Positions 31,521 through 39,800 of a stretch of 64,000 nucleotides of DNA are shown piece by piece. The notes beneath the pieces are model-generated. The model saw nothing but the letters and a program-made list of their open reading frames with translations, did not search any database and was not told the DNA's origin. The DNA is from Roseovarius atlanticus. GTDB lineage: Bacteria > Pseudomonadota > Alphaproteobacteria > Rhodobacterales > Rhodobacteraceae. Positions within the stretch are counted from its first letter, which is position 1; every line of letters begins with the position of its first letter. The stretch spans positions 124,001 to 188,000 of the forward strand of contig NZ_LAXJ01000002.1 of the NCBI RefSeq assembly GCF_001441615.1. Direction: 5' to 3'. The translations under genes were made by a program, and so were the position numbers.

Positions 31521-33917
31521 TCAAGTTTTCCAAGGCAATCGAGACTTCCCACATTTGCAAGCTATGGCTTTCTCACCGGGCACATCGACATCTGCGCGAA
31601 TATGGCGGCCACAATGCTCACAGACAAAGAGGGCGACCAGCTTCTCGATATCTTCCAGCAACACATCGATGTCCTCGCCGACAATTTTGTCGGCGTTATC
31701 GTGAGAGACCAGATTGGCGATGAGGGCTGAGCCTGCCAGATCGGAGAAGATTTGCGTATCCAGCAGATCGGGCGACTTGTCCTTCAAAGTTGATCTCAGC
31801 GCACTGATCAGCTCATCGGACATACGCTTTTCGTTGATGTCGTTGAAGCGGAAGGCCACCTTGACCTCAAGAGCCTGGCAGATGTTCTTGAGGACAAGCT
31901 CCAGTAGCTTGCGTAGGTCATTGGTAACGTCTTCCTTGCCCTTCTTCTGTTCGATGATTTCTTTCAGCGTCGCGGGGCTGTTTTCGAGAAGGATACCATT
32001 TGCACCGTCTGACCGGACCTCATGAAAAATCCAGCCATGCTGCCCCATCTCCCTCTTGATAATGTCGAACCAGATATTCTCGTGCGTGAGGATGATAATT
32101 TGCCAATCGGAAAACTCGTTGCGCAAAAGACGTAAGAGCCTGCGCCGATGCGATGTATCGAAGCTTGTGACGATATCGTCCAGCACTAAGAACTTGGCGT
32201 GCTTGTTGAAAATGCGAGCGTTGGCGAGGAACAGCACCACGCCAAGACTATTTAGGTGACTTTCGCTCAAATATTTACGTGGCGGCTGGGTCGTCTTGCC
32301 ATGGAAAGTGTACTGGAACTCGACACCTTCATCGCCGACCATAGTCAGGCGCACTTTGTCCACGCTCTCTTTGGAATGAAGCGCCGTGTAGAACTTCCCG
32401 ACATCATCGCTGATGGTATCCAGGACGGCTTGCAGTGCCCCATTCTGAACCTTGATGAAGGCATCCAGTATTGAGGACAGGGTGATGATTTGGGCTTCGT
32501 AAGCACCCTTTATGTTTTGATAGCTTTCAAAGTCGTTCACCTGATCGCTGACGGTTTTGAGCCTGGTCAGCGCAGCGGCGACCTTCTTCTCCAGCTCCGT
32601 GAGCTGCAGCTTCTTCGCAGCTTCTTTGGCATGCTCCGCAGCCGTTTCCGATTCTGCACGCAACGCCTTCAGTTCGGTATCGAAACCAGCCGGTGACTCG
32701 AAAACCTTTTTGTCGTCAAAGGCGGATTTCAGCTCTTTCAGATAGTCGCGCAACTTGGGTCGCGCAGACTTAACAGCCTCAATCAGCGAAGAAAAATCCT
32801 TCAGATCGGAATACGTCTCCATGATGGTTTTCGTATTAAGGCCCGCGTTGATGACGGTCTCGGCAAGCGTATCCTTGAGCGTGCCTGCTTCATCGAGCTG
32901 CTTCTGCAACGCCTCTAACGCTTCAAGGCGCTTGCCGACCTCTTCTTGAAGTTGGGCAAGCTCATAGGGCAGCAAACAAAACGGGCACTGCGGATCGGTA
33001 AAGACTTCATCCTCTAGGACGGCCTTGCCGCGTGTTAGAAAGTCACTGAGCCGAAGCTTGTTGACGTTTTCGCTCTCTTTAGCGAGGGCGTTGTATTTGT
33101 CCGTAAATGCCCTGGCATCATCGGAGAATTGATCAATGTCGGCGACCAGATCACTGCAAGCCTTTTCAAGCTGCGCAAATCGTTCTGCCAGTCGTATCTT
33201 TTCTTCACTGCTGCCCTGTCCCCGAAGCTCTTCTAAAGCCTCAATGTAGGACTCTTCGTCAGAAACTTCTGTCTTAAGATCAAATGGCTTAATGACCTTG
33301 GCGGCCACGCCGTAAAATTCTTTTCTGTCAGGAACAACCTGCTCTATTTCCGCGATCATCCCGGACTGAAGGCGCTGAATCTGCTGTTTTGCGGTCGTGT
33401 ATTCAGTTTCTTTTTCGAGCTGGTTCTTGGTTTGCAAAAGGACGTTTCTAAATTTCGTGATTTCGCTATAGCCGATAATATCGGCAATGGCCTCACGCTT
33501 TCCGCCTTTTGTTTTGTCGAGAAAGTTAACAATATCGGCATGCCTGAGAATGATATTGTCACCTTTCAGATCAGCAACAAGCCGCTCTGCATTGTCATTG
33601 GCAAAGGTGGCTGAGGTCTTCAGCGTGTCCGACAGCGCTTTGGTTCCGTTGCGGTCAGTGCCGTCAAATACCAGCTCCACAGAGCTGGGCTTGTCGCCGG
33701 CTAGCACATTGCGCAGTGAGTCCTGCTTGCAGTCCTCCCGCCACAGGTGGTCCACGCGGTCATGAATGAACCACTCAAGGGCATCTGTAATAGTGCTTTT
33801 GCCCGACGCGTTCTCACCGAAGATCCCAACGCTCTTCGTTTTCTTCGAAAAATCGAGGGGCAGCTCGAAACGTGCGCCGCGAAAGCGCGAAACGGTGATC
33901 TTGCGAACTTTAGTCAT
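31521..33917 (-). CDS. SMC/RecF-like AAA ATPase with zinc-hook-like motif, 798 aa
   Basis: An ABC-type ATPase split around a long coiled coil. Walker A FGENASGKST is near residues 33-42. A CPFC motif sits in the middle of the coiled coil like a zinc hook. Walker B is in KFLVLDDIVTSFD, with a later ILTHENIWFD switch. The tail after the ATPase is helical and ends in a zinc ribbon (CEHCGRH and CKCGKS). ATG 33917 overlaps the stop of the preceding small gene (ATGACTAA), so the two are coupled. It resembles RloC and Rad50-like defence ATPases, but I see no anticodon-nuclease domain. A nuclease may be supplied by a partner such as the divergent GIY-YIG gene. Confidence 0.78.
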   Translation of the reverse strand: MTKVRKITVSRFRGARFELPLDFSKKTKSVGIFGENASGKSTITDALEWFIHDRVDHLWREDCKQDSLRNVLAGDKPSSVELVFDGTDRNGTKALSDTLKTSATFANDNAERLVADLKGDNIILRHADIVNFLDKTKGGKREAIADIIGYSEITKFRNVLLQTKNQLEKETEYTTAKQQIQRLQSGMIAEIEQVVPDRKEFYGVAAKVIKPFDLKTEVSDEESYIEALEELRGQGSSEEKIRLAERFAQLEKACSDLVADIDQFSDDARAFTDKYNALAKESENVNKLRLSDFLTRGKAVLEDEVFTDPQCPFCLLPYELAQLQEEVGKRLEALEALQKQLDEAGTLKDTLAETVINAGLNTKTIMETYSDLKDFSSLIEAVKSARPKLRDYLKELKSAFDDKKVFESPAGFDTELKALRAESETAAEHAKEAAKKLQLTELEKKVAAALTRLKTVSDQVNDFESYQNIKGAYEAQIITLSSILDAFIKVQNGALQAVLDTISDDVGKFYTALHSKESVDKVRLTMVGDEGVEFQYTFHGKTTQPPRKYLSESHLNSLGVVLFLANARIFNKHAKFLVLDDIVTSFDTSHRRRLLRLLRNEFSDWQIIILTHENIWFDIIKREMGQHGWIFHEVRSDGANGILLENSPATLKEIIEQKKGKEDVTNDLRKLLELVLKNICQALEVKVAFRFNDINEKRMSDELISALRSTLKDKSPDLLDTQIFSDLAGSALIANLVSHDNADKIVGEDIDVLLEDIEKLVALFVCEHCGRHIRADVDVPGEKAIACKCGKSRLPWKT

Positions 33918-34131
33918 CACCTGCCTCCTCTGCCCCCGCCACATCAGCCTTGAGTGCGGCCTTGCGCGCCTCTTCCAGCTTTCGTAGCAGCTTGACCTTG
34001 CTTAGATCATCCTCCTTCCGAAGCTTGCTGACAGCGGCCACAGTGTCCGCGTCGAGGGATTCGTCCTTAACCTGGGTGTCGAGGAACTCGGCAATGACCT
34101 CGGACGCTGTCTTGATGTTTTCGGTGGTCAA
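33910..34131 (-). CDS. Small helical protein coupled to the SMC-like ATPase, 73 aa
   Basis: TTG start at 34131; stop overlaps the ATPase start by 8 bases. The product is helical and charged (TASEVIAEFLDTQVKDESLD; VSKLRKEDDLSKVKLLRKLE), with no known motif. Translational coupling shows it belongs with the ATPase, perhaps as a subunit or inhibitor. The start codon is inferred from frame and position; no better ATG is present. Confidence 0.6.
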   Translation of the reverse strand: MTTENIKTASEVIAEFLDTQVKDESLDADTVAAVSKLRKEDDLSKVKLLRKLEEARKAALKADVAGAEEAGDD

Positions 34132-34159
34132 GGACTATCCCCTTGTTTAGTATTGAAAA

Positions 34160-34603
34160 ATGCGAATTTTGTTCACACAAACGTACAATCTTAGCGAGCA
34201 AGAAATCAAGTTTGTTCGCGGCGTTGCGGGCATCTACTTCATCTATTTGACCGAAAGTGAAATCGCGTATCCCTTCGCGAATTCAAAGCTGATTTACATT
34301 GGGATGAGCGAGTCAAAACAAAACAGCCTTTTCAAGAGGCTTGGCGGCCATTTGTCCGGCCAATCCGGCAACATGGGAATTAGCAACTACGCAAAGACGC
34401 AGGGGGTGAAGTTTACGTACTACTCTGCAGACGTTCTCAGGAACTACGGAAATGAGAACCTTTTTGACATTGAAAGCTTCTTCTTGAGCGATTTTTTCAA
34501 TCACTATGGTTGCTTTCCAATTTGCAATGGCCAGTCTGGTCACAAGCCCTCTGAAACGTCGAGGCCCATAACAGCTTCGGTTGATTGGTCGTTTTTCGAT
34601 TGA
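34160..34603 (+). CDS. GIY-YIG nuclease-like protein, 147 aa
   Basis: AGIYFIYL and LIYIGMS give the GIY and YIG strands. FKRLGGHLSG supplies the conserved arginine and histidine region, and FDIESFFLSDFFNHYGCFP the late glutamate helix. The fold covers nearly all of the 147 residues. It diverges from the ATPase operon with only 28 bases between starts, so both could be controlled from one site. A nuclease partner for the SMC-like ATPase is attractive but not shown. Confidence 0.72.
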   Translation: MRILFTQTYNLSEQEIKFVRGVAGIYFIYLTESEIAYPFANSKLIYIGMSESKQNSLFKRLGGHLSGQSGNMGISNYAKTQGVKFTYYSADVLRNYGNENLFDIESFFLSDFFNHYGCFPICNGQSGHKPSETSRPITASVDWSFFD

Positions 34604-34974
34604 GATGGGTCATTGCATTACCTCCAATCAAAGCTTCACTCCTGTTTTGACGAATTCGAGCAGCGGTTTAAATTTGGGCGTATCTAGCTAGAGTACGATA
34701 AGATCTCCTCCGAAACTTGCATGGTTTCAATGACTGCTCTCTATGCTTCTCCCATTTCACAATGCCGCTGCAGCGAATGCTCGCTTCCCGCCGTTGCGTC
34801 CGATTCTGGGCCACGCACCAAGGTCTGGTATGGGCTCAGAGCCGCCCTTCGATCAAGCCGCGGCCACCGACAGAAATTTGAAGTGGTACCGGAAATTTGG
34901 AGGAGAAAACACCTGCTGCAATGCCGCTGCCACGTTCGGACGCCTTTGCTTTATTCGTTCCAAAGGTCAGGGTG
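34604..34974. other. Intergenic region, no gene
   Basis: Contains a degenerate stretch (CGCTTCCCGCCGTTGCG near 34783) like other cargo gaps. An in-frame TTG at 34897 could extend the HEPN gene but is less likely than ATG 34975. No RNA gene seen. Confidence 0.4.
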
Positions 34975-36372
34975 ATGAGTAACCTCAAGGAAACGATTGC
35001 CGAAGATATCTTTTTTATATTTGATGAAGTGTTTCGCTTCAAGAAAATGGGGCGAGATGCCTTTGCAGGTCTCGATCAGCTTGAGGCGTTCTGCGATCTA
35101 CCGCACCCGTCTGGCCACGGCCGGATGCTTTGCGGTCTCGCAGCATATGAAAAGGTTACTTTTATCGCACGTCTGGCTGGCGAGCGGAATGCACTGTCTG
35201 GAAACGTAACAATCGAGACACTTAGAAAGCTGACCGAAGAGCTTTTGGTACAGCGTTTCTTAGTCGAAAGAAGACCCATAGATGAAAAACAGGTAGACAG
35301 GCTCCTATCGTCGGTTGGGCGTGCGTCGAAGAAAAAGTGCCAAGACAAAACGCATTTTATCCCCTGCCACTTAATGGCCACAAAGAGCCCAGACGCATTC
35401 TCTGTTGGTCCAGTAACGTTCCGCAATCGTTCGAACTTTAAAAGCACTGTGGCCAGCCACATCCGAGGATACGCGAAAAATGAGGAACCCAAGCGACGCG
35501 AGCACATGCGGCAGCTTATGTTGGATGCTTTAAGACACTACCGAAATTTTGACTGGGTTGGTGAGATTATCATTGAAGGTTGTGACAGCGCGACGTCCGC
35601 CGATCTCGCCGAGCGAACTGTAAGATCCGCGGTTAACTTATTGCACTTGGTGTTTAGAGCAAAAAACACAGACCGTATGCGGGTGGGGGGGGCCGCCCTG
35701 CGGGTAGACAGACGTGGAGGTCTAACGATTAATTCGAGCGGTGAGTTGGCCCCTCATGGCTCCTTGGCCTGGGCAGGGCAAGGCTGCTTCCCAGAAGATT
35801 GGTCAGAATGGCTCAGGGACAAACACCTCCAGAACATATTAAGATTATTCGGCATTGCCTTGGAGACAGAAGCCAACCCGAAGCTTAAACGTCCCATCAG
35901 CCGCAGAATTTTAGATGCAGCACAGTGGTTCGGTGATGCTTCAAGGGACGAGCAACCATCGAACCGGATCATCAAATTCGTCACGGCGCTGGAACGTATG
36001 GTCATGACTGATGAAAAGCAGGACGCAACGCGACTGGTTTCGGATCGTGTTTCAGCTCTGTGCTGCTCGCTGGAAGCCAATGATCGTGCAAAATGGAAGC
36101 AAGAAGTAAAAGATGTCTACGATCTGCGCTCGCGCCTTTTACACGGCTCAATGTCCCCTTTCGACAGAAGCGTAAACTCAATGATGGGAAAGGCAGCCAA
36201 CCTAGGCGAAGAATCTATTATTCAAGCTCTCTTACTGCTTGGTGAGGAAGCGCTCGTAGCAGAGAAGGTGCCAACACGAATGCTAGCAAAGTGGTACGAT
36301 AATTTTGTCGACCACGTTGATACGCATTCAGCAGCAAATTCCCCGCATTCCCAAGGGCTGGACGAGACATAA
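34975..36372 (+). CDS. ApeA-like HEPN domain protein, 465 aa
   Basis: The C-terminal third carries FVTALERMVMT, then VSDRVSALCC and the HEPN signature DLRSRLLHGS (R-x4-H), as in the ApeA-like HEPN family of candidate RNases. The N-terminal 300 residues are mixed and probably sense the trigger; I see no known motif there. HEPN RNases of this type stop phage growth by cutting RNA (ApeA of enterobacteria is a single-gene system). Length fits that family. ATG 34975 follows AAAGGTCAGGG. It stands alone at the right end of the cargo. Confidence 0.75.
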   Translation: MSNLKETIAEDIFFIFDEVFRFKKMGRDAFAGLDQLEAFCDLPHPSGHGRMLCGLAAYEKVTFIARLAGERNALSGNVTIETLRKLTEELLVQRFLVERRPIDEKQVDRLLSSVGRASKKKCQDKTHFIPCHLMATKSPDAFSVGPVTFRNRSNFKSTVASHIRGYAKNEEPKRREHMRQLMLDALRHYRNFDWVGEIIIEGCDSATSADLAERTVRSAVNLLHLVFRAKNTDRMRVGGAALRVDRRGGLTINSSGELAPHGSLAWAGQGCFPEDWSEWLRDKHLQNILRLFGIALETEANPKLKRPISRRILDAAQWFGDASRDEQPSNRIIKFVTALERMVMTDEKQDATRLVSDRVSALCCSLEANDRAKWKQEVKDVYDLRSRLLHGSMSPFDRSVNSMMGKAANLGEESIIQALLLLGEEALVAEKVPTRMLAKWYDNFVDHVDTHSAANSPHSQGLDET

Positions 36373-36778
36373 GTATATGAAATCGCGAGTGGAATAAACC
36401 ATTTATCGCTCAAAGGTTGACACCTATGAGCCGCCTGAACTCAGGGAAAGACAAGTCCTTGGCAGCATTTAGACGACCGAGCTACAATCTGCGCAATATT
36501 TTTTTGCGATGTACGCAACGGTGCGCTCGAACTCATCCACGAGCTTGCGGCGGGCTGAACAGCTGGTCCTTATTCAATAATTGCTTTTGGACTCCCTTAG
36601 TATGGTCAAAACTAGCCACAGAACTGCATTTACGTAAGTAAATTGCGGAGGCTTTATACTCTGCGTTCAACGTAGAGGTTCACACTCTCAAATTTAGCAT
36701 AGCGACTTGTCACACGCTCATCATATCTACGTGGCAAGCCACCAACCATATGGAAACGAAAGATTTTTTATCTGGGGC
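36373..36778. other. Intergenic region before the element-borne tRNA, no gene
   Basis: Mixed, fairly AT-rich text with no credible frame. On the minus strand this is downstream of the tRNA. No attachment-like repeat was found here, which argues against a second element boundary at this point. Confidence 0.4.
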
Positions 36779-36855
36779 TGGCGATCTCACCAGGATTCGA
36801 ACCTGGGACCTCTACCTTCGGAGGGTAGCGCTCTATCCAGCTGAGCTATGAGACC
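36779..36855 (-). tRNA. tRNA-Arg(CCG), complete, carried by the element
   Basis: A complete 77-base tRNA on the minus strand: acceptor GGTCTCA/TGAGATC (one G-U pair), D arm GCTC-AGCTGGATA-GAGC, anticodon stem CTACC/GGTAG with loop CTCCGAA (anticodon CCG), variable AGGTC, T arm CCAGG-TTCGAAT-CCTGG, discriminator G and encoded CCA. It reads CGG codons. Its D arm and anticodon loop equal those of the split chromosomal gene, but acceptor, anticodon stem and T arm differ, so it is not a duplicate made by integration. It lies inside the right att site and probably replaces the disrupted gene. Confidence 0.95.
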
Positions 36856-36971
36856 GCGTGCGCCGCTTCTAACTTGTCCGGAAACCGTACGCAACAAGAG
36901 AGTTTCCAGACCATTTCCGGACAAATTTGACACAAGACATATTTTATGTATAAAAAACAGCAACTTAATTA

Positions 36972-37022
<51 letters not shown>

Positions 37023-37112
37023 CTGCGCCGTGCTATACCCGGTTCGTTTCCCCGTCGCAACGATGAAAAACGGCCGCTTGGCAGAAGCATCCGGCGCAGG
37101 ATCTGAGGGAAA

Positions 37113-37415
37113 TCAGGGGCGCCCGCCCTGCGGCCCACCGCCCTGGTTGCCGCCGCCGGACTGGGGCTGGCCCGGGATGCGCGGCGGGTCCGAGGGGTCC
37201 TGCGGATAATCGGGCAGGCACTCTCCCGCGCCTCCGGCTGTGCCTTGCCGGCCGCCACCGGGACAGCCGCCGCCGCCATCAGACTGCGCGTCGTATTTCG
37301 TCATCACCGGATCGTCGGTGATAGGCACCCGCGACTGGCTGGTGTCCGGTGCCGTGCAGCCCGCCAGGACAGCGCCCGCGAGCATGAGGGTAAGGGTAGT
37401 GCGAAACGTGATCAT
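37113..37415 (-). CDS. Glycine/proline-rich small lipoprotein, 100 aa
   Basis: ATG 37415 gives MITFRTTLTLMLAGAVLAGC, a lipoprotein signal with lipobox LAGC. The mature part is short and low in complexity, rich in Gly, Pro, Gln and Asp, with SDGGGGCPGGG. No domain. GC-rich codon use marks it as chromosomal. A start 13 codons upstream is open but would spoil the signal peptide. It lies 70 bases past the sufS stop and may be the last gene of that transcript. Confidence 0.7.
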   Translation of the reverse strand: MITFRTTLTLMLAGAVLAGCTAPDTSQSRVPITDDPVMTKYDAQSDGGGGCPGGGRQGTAGGAGECLPDYPQDPSDPPRIPGQPQSGGGNQGGGPQGGRP

Positions 37416-37484
37416 CGTGACCTCCTTGACGTGTCGACAATGGGTCGGCGCCAAGGGAGGGTCGGTTCAAAAGGAAGTCACGGC

Positions 37485-38705
37485 TCAGGCGAAAAGCTCG
37501 TGCGCCAGTTCCAGCGCGTCGATCAGCGCGTCCACCTCGGCCTCGGTGTTGTAAAGGCCGAACGAGGCACGGCAGGTCGCCGTCAGCCCGATATGATCCA
37601 TCAGCGGCCCGGCACAGTGATGCCCTGCACGCACCGCCACGCCCTTCTTGTCGAGGATGGTCGAGATGTCATGCGCATGGGCCGCGCCGTCCAGCGTGAA
37701 CGAGAAAATCGCCGCCTTGTCCGGCGTCTGTCCCTGCACCTGCAACCAGTTCAGCCCGCCAAGCCTGCTTACGGCATAGTCGCGCAGCCGGTCCTCGTAG
37801 GCCGCGATATTCTCCATCCCCAGCCCCATCATGTATTCCAGCGCCACGCCCAAGCCGATCGTCTGCACGATGCCGGGCGTGCCGGCCTCGAACTTCATCG
37901 GCGGGTCGGCATAGGTCACTTCGTCCTTGGAAACCTCGCGGATCATGTCGCCGCCGCCCATGAACGGGCGCATCTCGGCCAGCCGCTCTTTCTTCACGAA
38001 AATCGCGCCGGAGCCCGAGGGTCCATAAAGCTTGTGGCCGGTGATGGCATAGAAATCAACGCCCAGCTCATCCAGGTTCACCGGCATGTGCACCGCCGCC
38101 TGGCTTCCGTCGACCAGCACGGGCACGCCCTGCGCGTGGGCGGCCTCTGTGATCGCCTTGACATCGACCTTGGTGCCCAGAACGTTGGACAAATGCGTGA
38201 GCGCCACCAGCTTGGTCTTCGGCCCGATCGCGTCGATCACCTTTTGCGGGTCCAGCGCACCGGTGCTGTCGATATCCACCCATTTCAGCGCCACGCCCTG
38301 CCGCTCCCGCAAGAAATGCCAAGGCACGATGTTGGCGTGATGCTCCATCACCGACAGGACGATCTCGTCACCCGCCTCCATCCGCGGCATCGCCCAGCCA
38401 TAGGCGACCATGTTGATCCCCTCGGTGGTGCCGGAATTCAGCACGATCTGGTCCTCGTCCGCCACGCCCAGGAACCGCGCGATGATACCGCGCACGCCTT
38501 CATATTTCTCGGTCGCAAGGTTGGAAAGGTAATGCAGACCACGATGAACATTGGCGTATTCATGGCTATAGGCCGTGGTGATCGCGTCGATCACCACCTG
38601 CGGTTTCTGCGCGCTGGCGCCGTTGTCGAGATAGACCAGCGGCTTGCCGTTCACCTCGCGCGACAGGATAGGAAAGTCGCGGCGGATCGCCTCGATATCG
38701 TACAT
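37485..38705 (-). CDS. sufS: Cysteine desulfurase SufS
   Basis: A 406-residue class II PLP-dependent cysteine desulfurase. It starts MYDIEAIRRDFPILSREVNG, has the PLP-lysine block TGHKLYGPSGSGAIFV and the catalytic-cysteine loop RAGHHCAGPLM, all typical of SufS. It takes sulfur from cysteine as a persulfide for Fe-S cluster assembly on SufBCD. It is the distal assembly gene of the suf operon, one base after the YIP1 gene. A second, NifS/IscS-like desulfurase lies near the operon start. The sulfur acceptor SufE is not in the window. Confidence 0.95.
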   Translation of the reverse strand: MYDIEAIRRDFPILSREVNGKPLVYLDNGASAQKPQVVIDAITTAYSHEYANVHRGLHYLSNLATEKYEGVRGIIARFLGVADEDQIVLNSGTTEGINMVAYGWAMPRMEAGDEIVLSVMEHHANIVPWHFLRERQGVALKWVDIDSTGALDPQKVIDAIGPKTKLVALTHLSNVLGTKVDVKAITEAAHAQGVPVLVDGSQAAVHMPVNLDELGVDFYAITGHKLYGPSGSGAIFVKKERLAEMRPFMGGGDMIREVSKDEVTYADPPMKFEAGTPGIVQTIGLGVALEYMMGLGMENIAAYEDRLRDYAVSRLGGLNWLQVQGQTPDKAAIFSFTLDGAAHAHDISTILDKKGVAVRAGHHCAGPLMDHIGLTATCRASFGLYNTEAEVDALIDALELAHELFA

Positions 38706-38706
38706 C

Positions 38707-39318
38707 TCAAACTGCTCCTGTCGTTGCGGCGAAAAGGCCGCCGATGACGCCCATGATGATGGACAGCCCCACCACGACGCCGAAGATCGCAATCACCATC
38801 ACGCCAAAGGCCTTGAGCGGGCTGTCGAACCCATGCGCCACGTCCAGCATGTTGGACACGGCCCACATCCACCAGACGATGAAGACCAGAAGGCCCAGCG
38901 ACGACACAAACGGGATGACAAGCCCGAGAAGGACGCAACCGGCCACCAGGATGAAGCTGACGGCTTGCAAGAGGGTCACGACCGCCAGAACCTCGGGGAT
39001 GCCGCCACGCCCGCCAAGGCCACGTCCGACCCAGTACAGCATGAAGACCGACAGAACCGCCCTGCCCCATTGCATAAGCGCGAAGATCAGCGGCGAGCTG
39101 TAGACGGGCGAGGCCGTGATCAGGACGCCGATCTCACCCTCGGGAATCGGCGCGGCCTGAACCAGCGCGGCAACCACGCCCGAGGTGACGACGGAAATCA
39201 GCGACAGCGCGATCCACAGCGCCTGCGGAGGCAGGTTCATCCCAAGAACCCGCCCCGCACCCGCGCGCGGATTGCGCACGGTCGTCAGAAAAAGGGGTTT
39301 CAATGCGGTTTCGGTCAT
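38707..39318 (-). CDS. YIP1 family membrane protein (suf-operon copy 2)
   Basis: A 203-residue polytopic protein beginning MTETALKPLFLTTVRNPRAG, with about five hydrophobic segments (for example LWIALSLISVVTSGVVAALV and LGLVIPFVSSLGLLVFIVWW). The VSNMLDVAHGFDSPLKAF block is typical of the bacterial YIP1 family. Function unknown. Its ATG overlaps the stop of the preceding YIP1 gene (ATGA), and sufS starts one base after its end. The pair is a usual guest in roseobacter suf operons. Confidence 0.8.
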   Translation of the reverse strand: MTETALKPLFLTTVRNPRAGAGRVLGMNLPPQALWIALSLISVVTSGVVAALVQAAPIPEGEIGVLITASPVYSSPLIFALMQWGRAVLSVFMLYWVGRGLGGRGGIPEVLAVVTLLQAVSFILVAGCVLLGLVIPFVSSLGLLVFIVWWMWAVSNMLDVAHGFDSPLKAFGVMVIAIFGVVVGLSIIMGVIGGLFAATTGAV

Positions 39319-39800
39319 CCCTGCCCCCATCCGGCTTCGCGCAGGTTTGACACCCACACCCAAAGAAAGGCCAGCAGCCATATCGCGCCCACCGCCGTCA
39401 GGCCCGGACCGGGGCCGATGAAGCCGGCCACCAGCCCGTGCAACAGCTTGATCGGGCTGGCCACCAGCCATGCCCAGAACAGCGCCAACCGCGTGGCATA
39501 GGCGGTGGCGCGCCCGCCCATCAGGCGCAGCACAAGCTGGGTGATCGTGCCGATGGCGTAAAAGATCAGCGGCGCGATGAAGATCCAGCCCAGCAGAGCC
39601 CCGCCCAGCATCGGGTTCAGCTCCTGCCCGGTCAGATGCGCCTCGCGCGCCAGACGCGGCCATTCGGAAATGAAGAAGATCGCGCAGCCGGCCATCAGGA
39701 TGGCCAGCGCACGCCCTTCGTTCGCGCCCATCGCCAGCAGGCGACGGAACACCGTTCGCGGGCCGCGATAGGCGGCCACGATATCGGTGGTGACCGGCAT
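39315..39800 (-). CDS. YIP1 family membrane protein (suf-operon copy 1)
   Basis: A 161-residue protein with four hydrophobic segments (ALAILMAGCAIFFISEW; LGWIFIAPLIFYAIGTITQL; TRLALFWAWLVASPIKLL; LTAVGAIWLLAFLWVWVS). It is organised like its downstream partner, with the N-terminal YRGPRTVFRRLLAMG motif. Start overlaps the sufD stop (ATGA) and its stop overlaps the next start, so translation is coupled along the operon. The role in Fe-S assembly, if any, is unknown. Confidence 0.78.
   Translation of the reverse strand: MPVTTDIVAAYRGPRTVFRRLLAMGANEGRALAILMAGCAIFFISEWPRLAREAHLTGQELNPMLGGALLGWIFIAPLIFYAIGTITQLVLRLMGGRATAYATRLALFWAWLVASPIKLLHGLVAGFIGPGPGLTAVGAIWLLAFLWVWVSNLREAGWGQG

Noticed and set aside
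31521-33917. RloC anticodon nuclease
   Set aside because: The ATPase and hook-like CPFC motif are similar, but I see no anticodon-nuclease motif. The extra C-terminal part is a zinc ribbon instead.
36417-36641. A 74-codon frame between the HEPN gene and the tRNA
   Set aside because: No ribosome site, no domain, and amino-acid composition like random translation.
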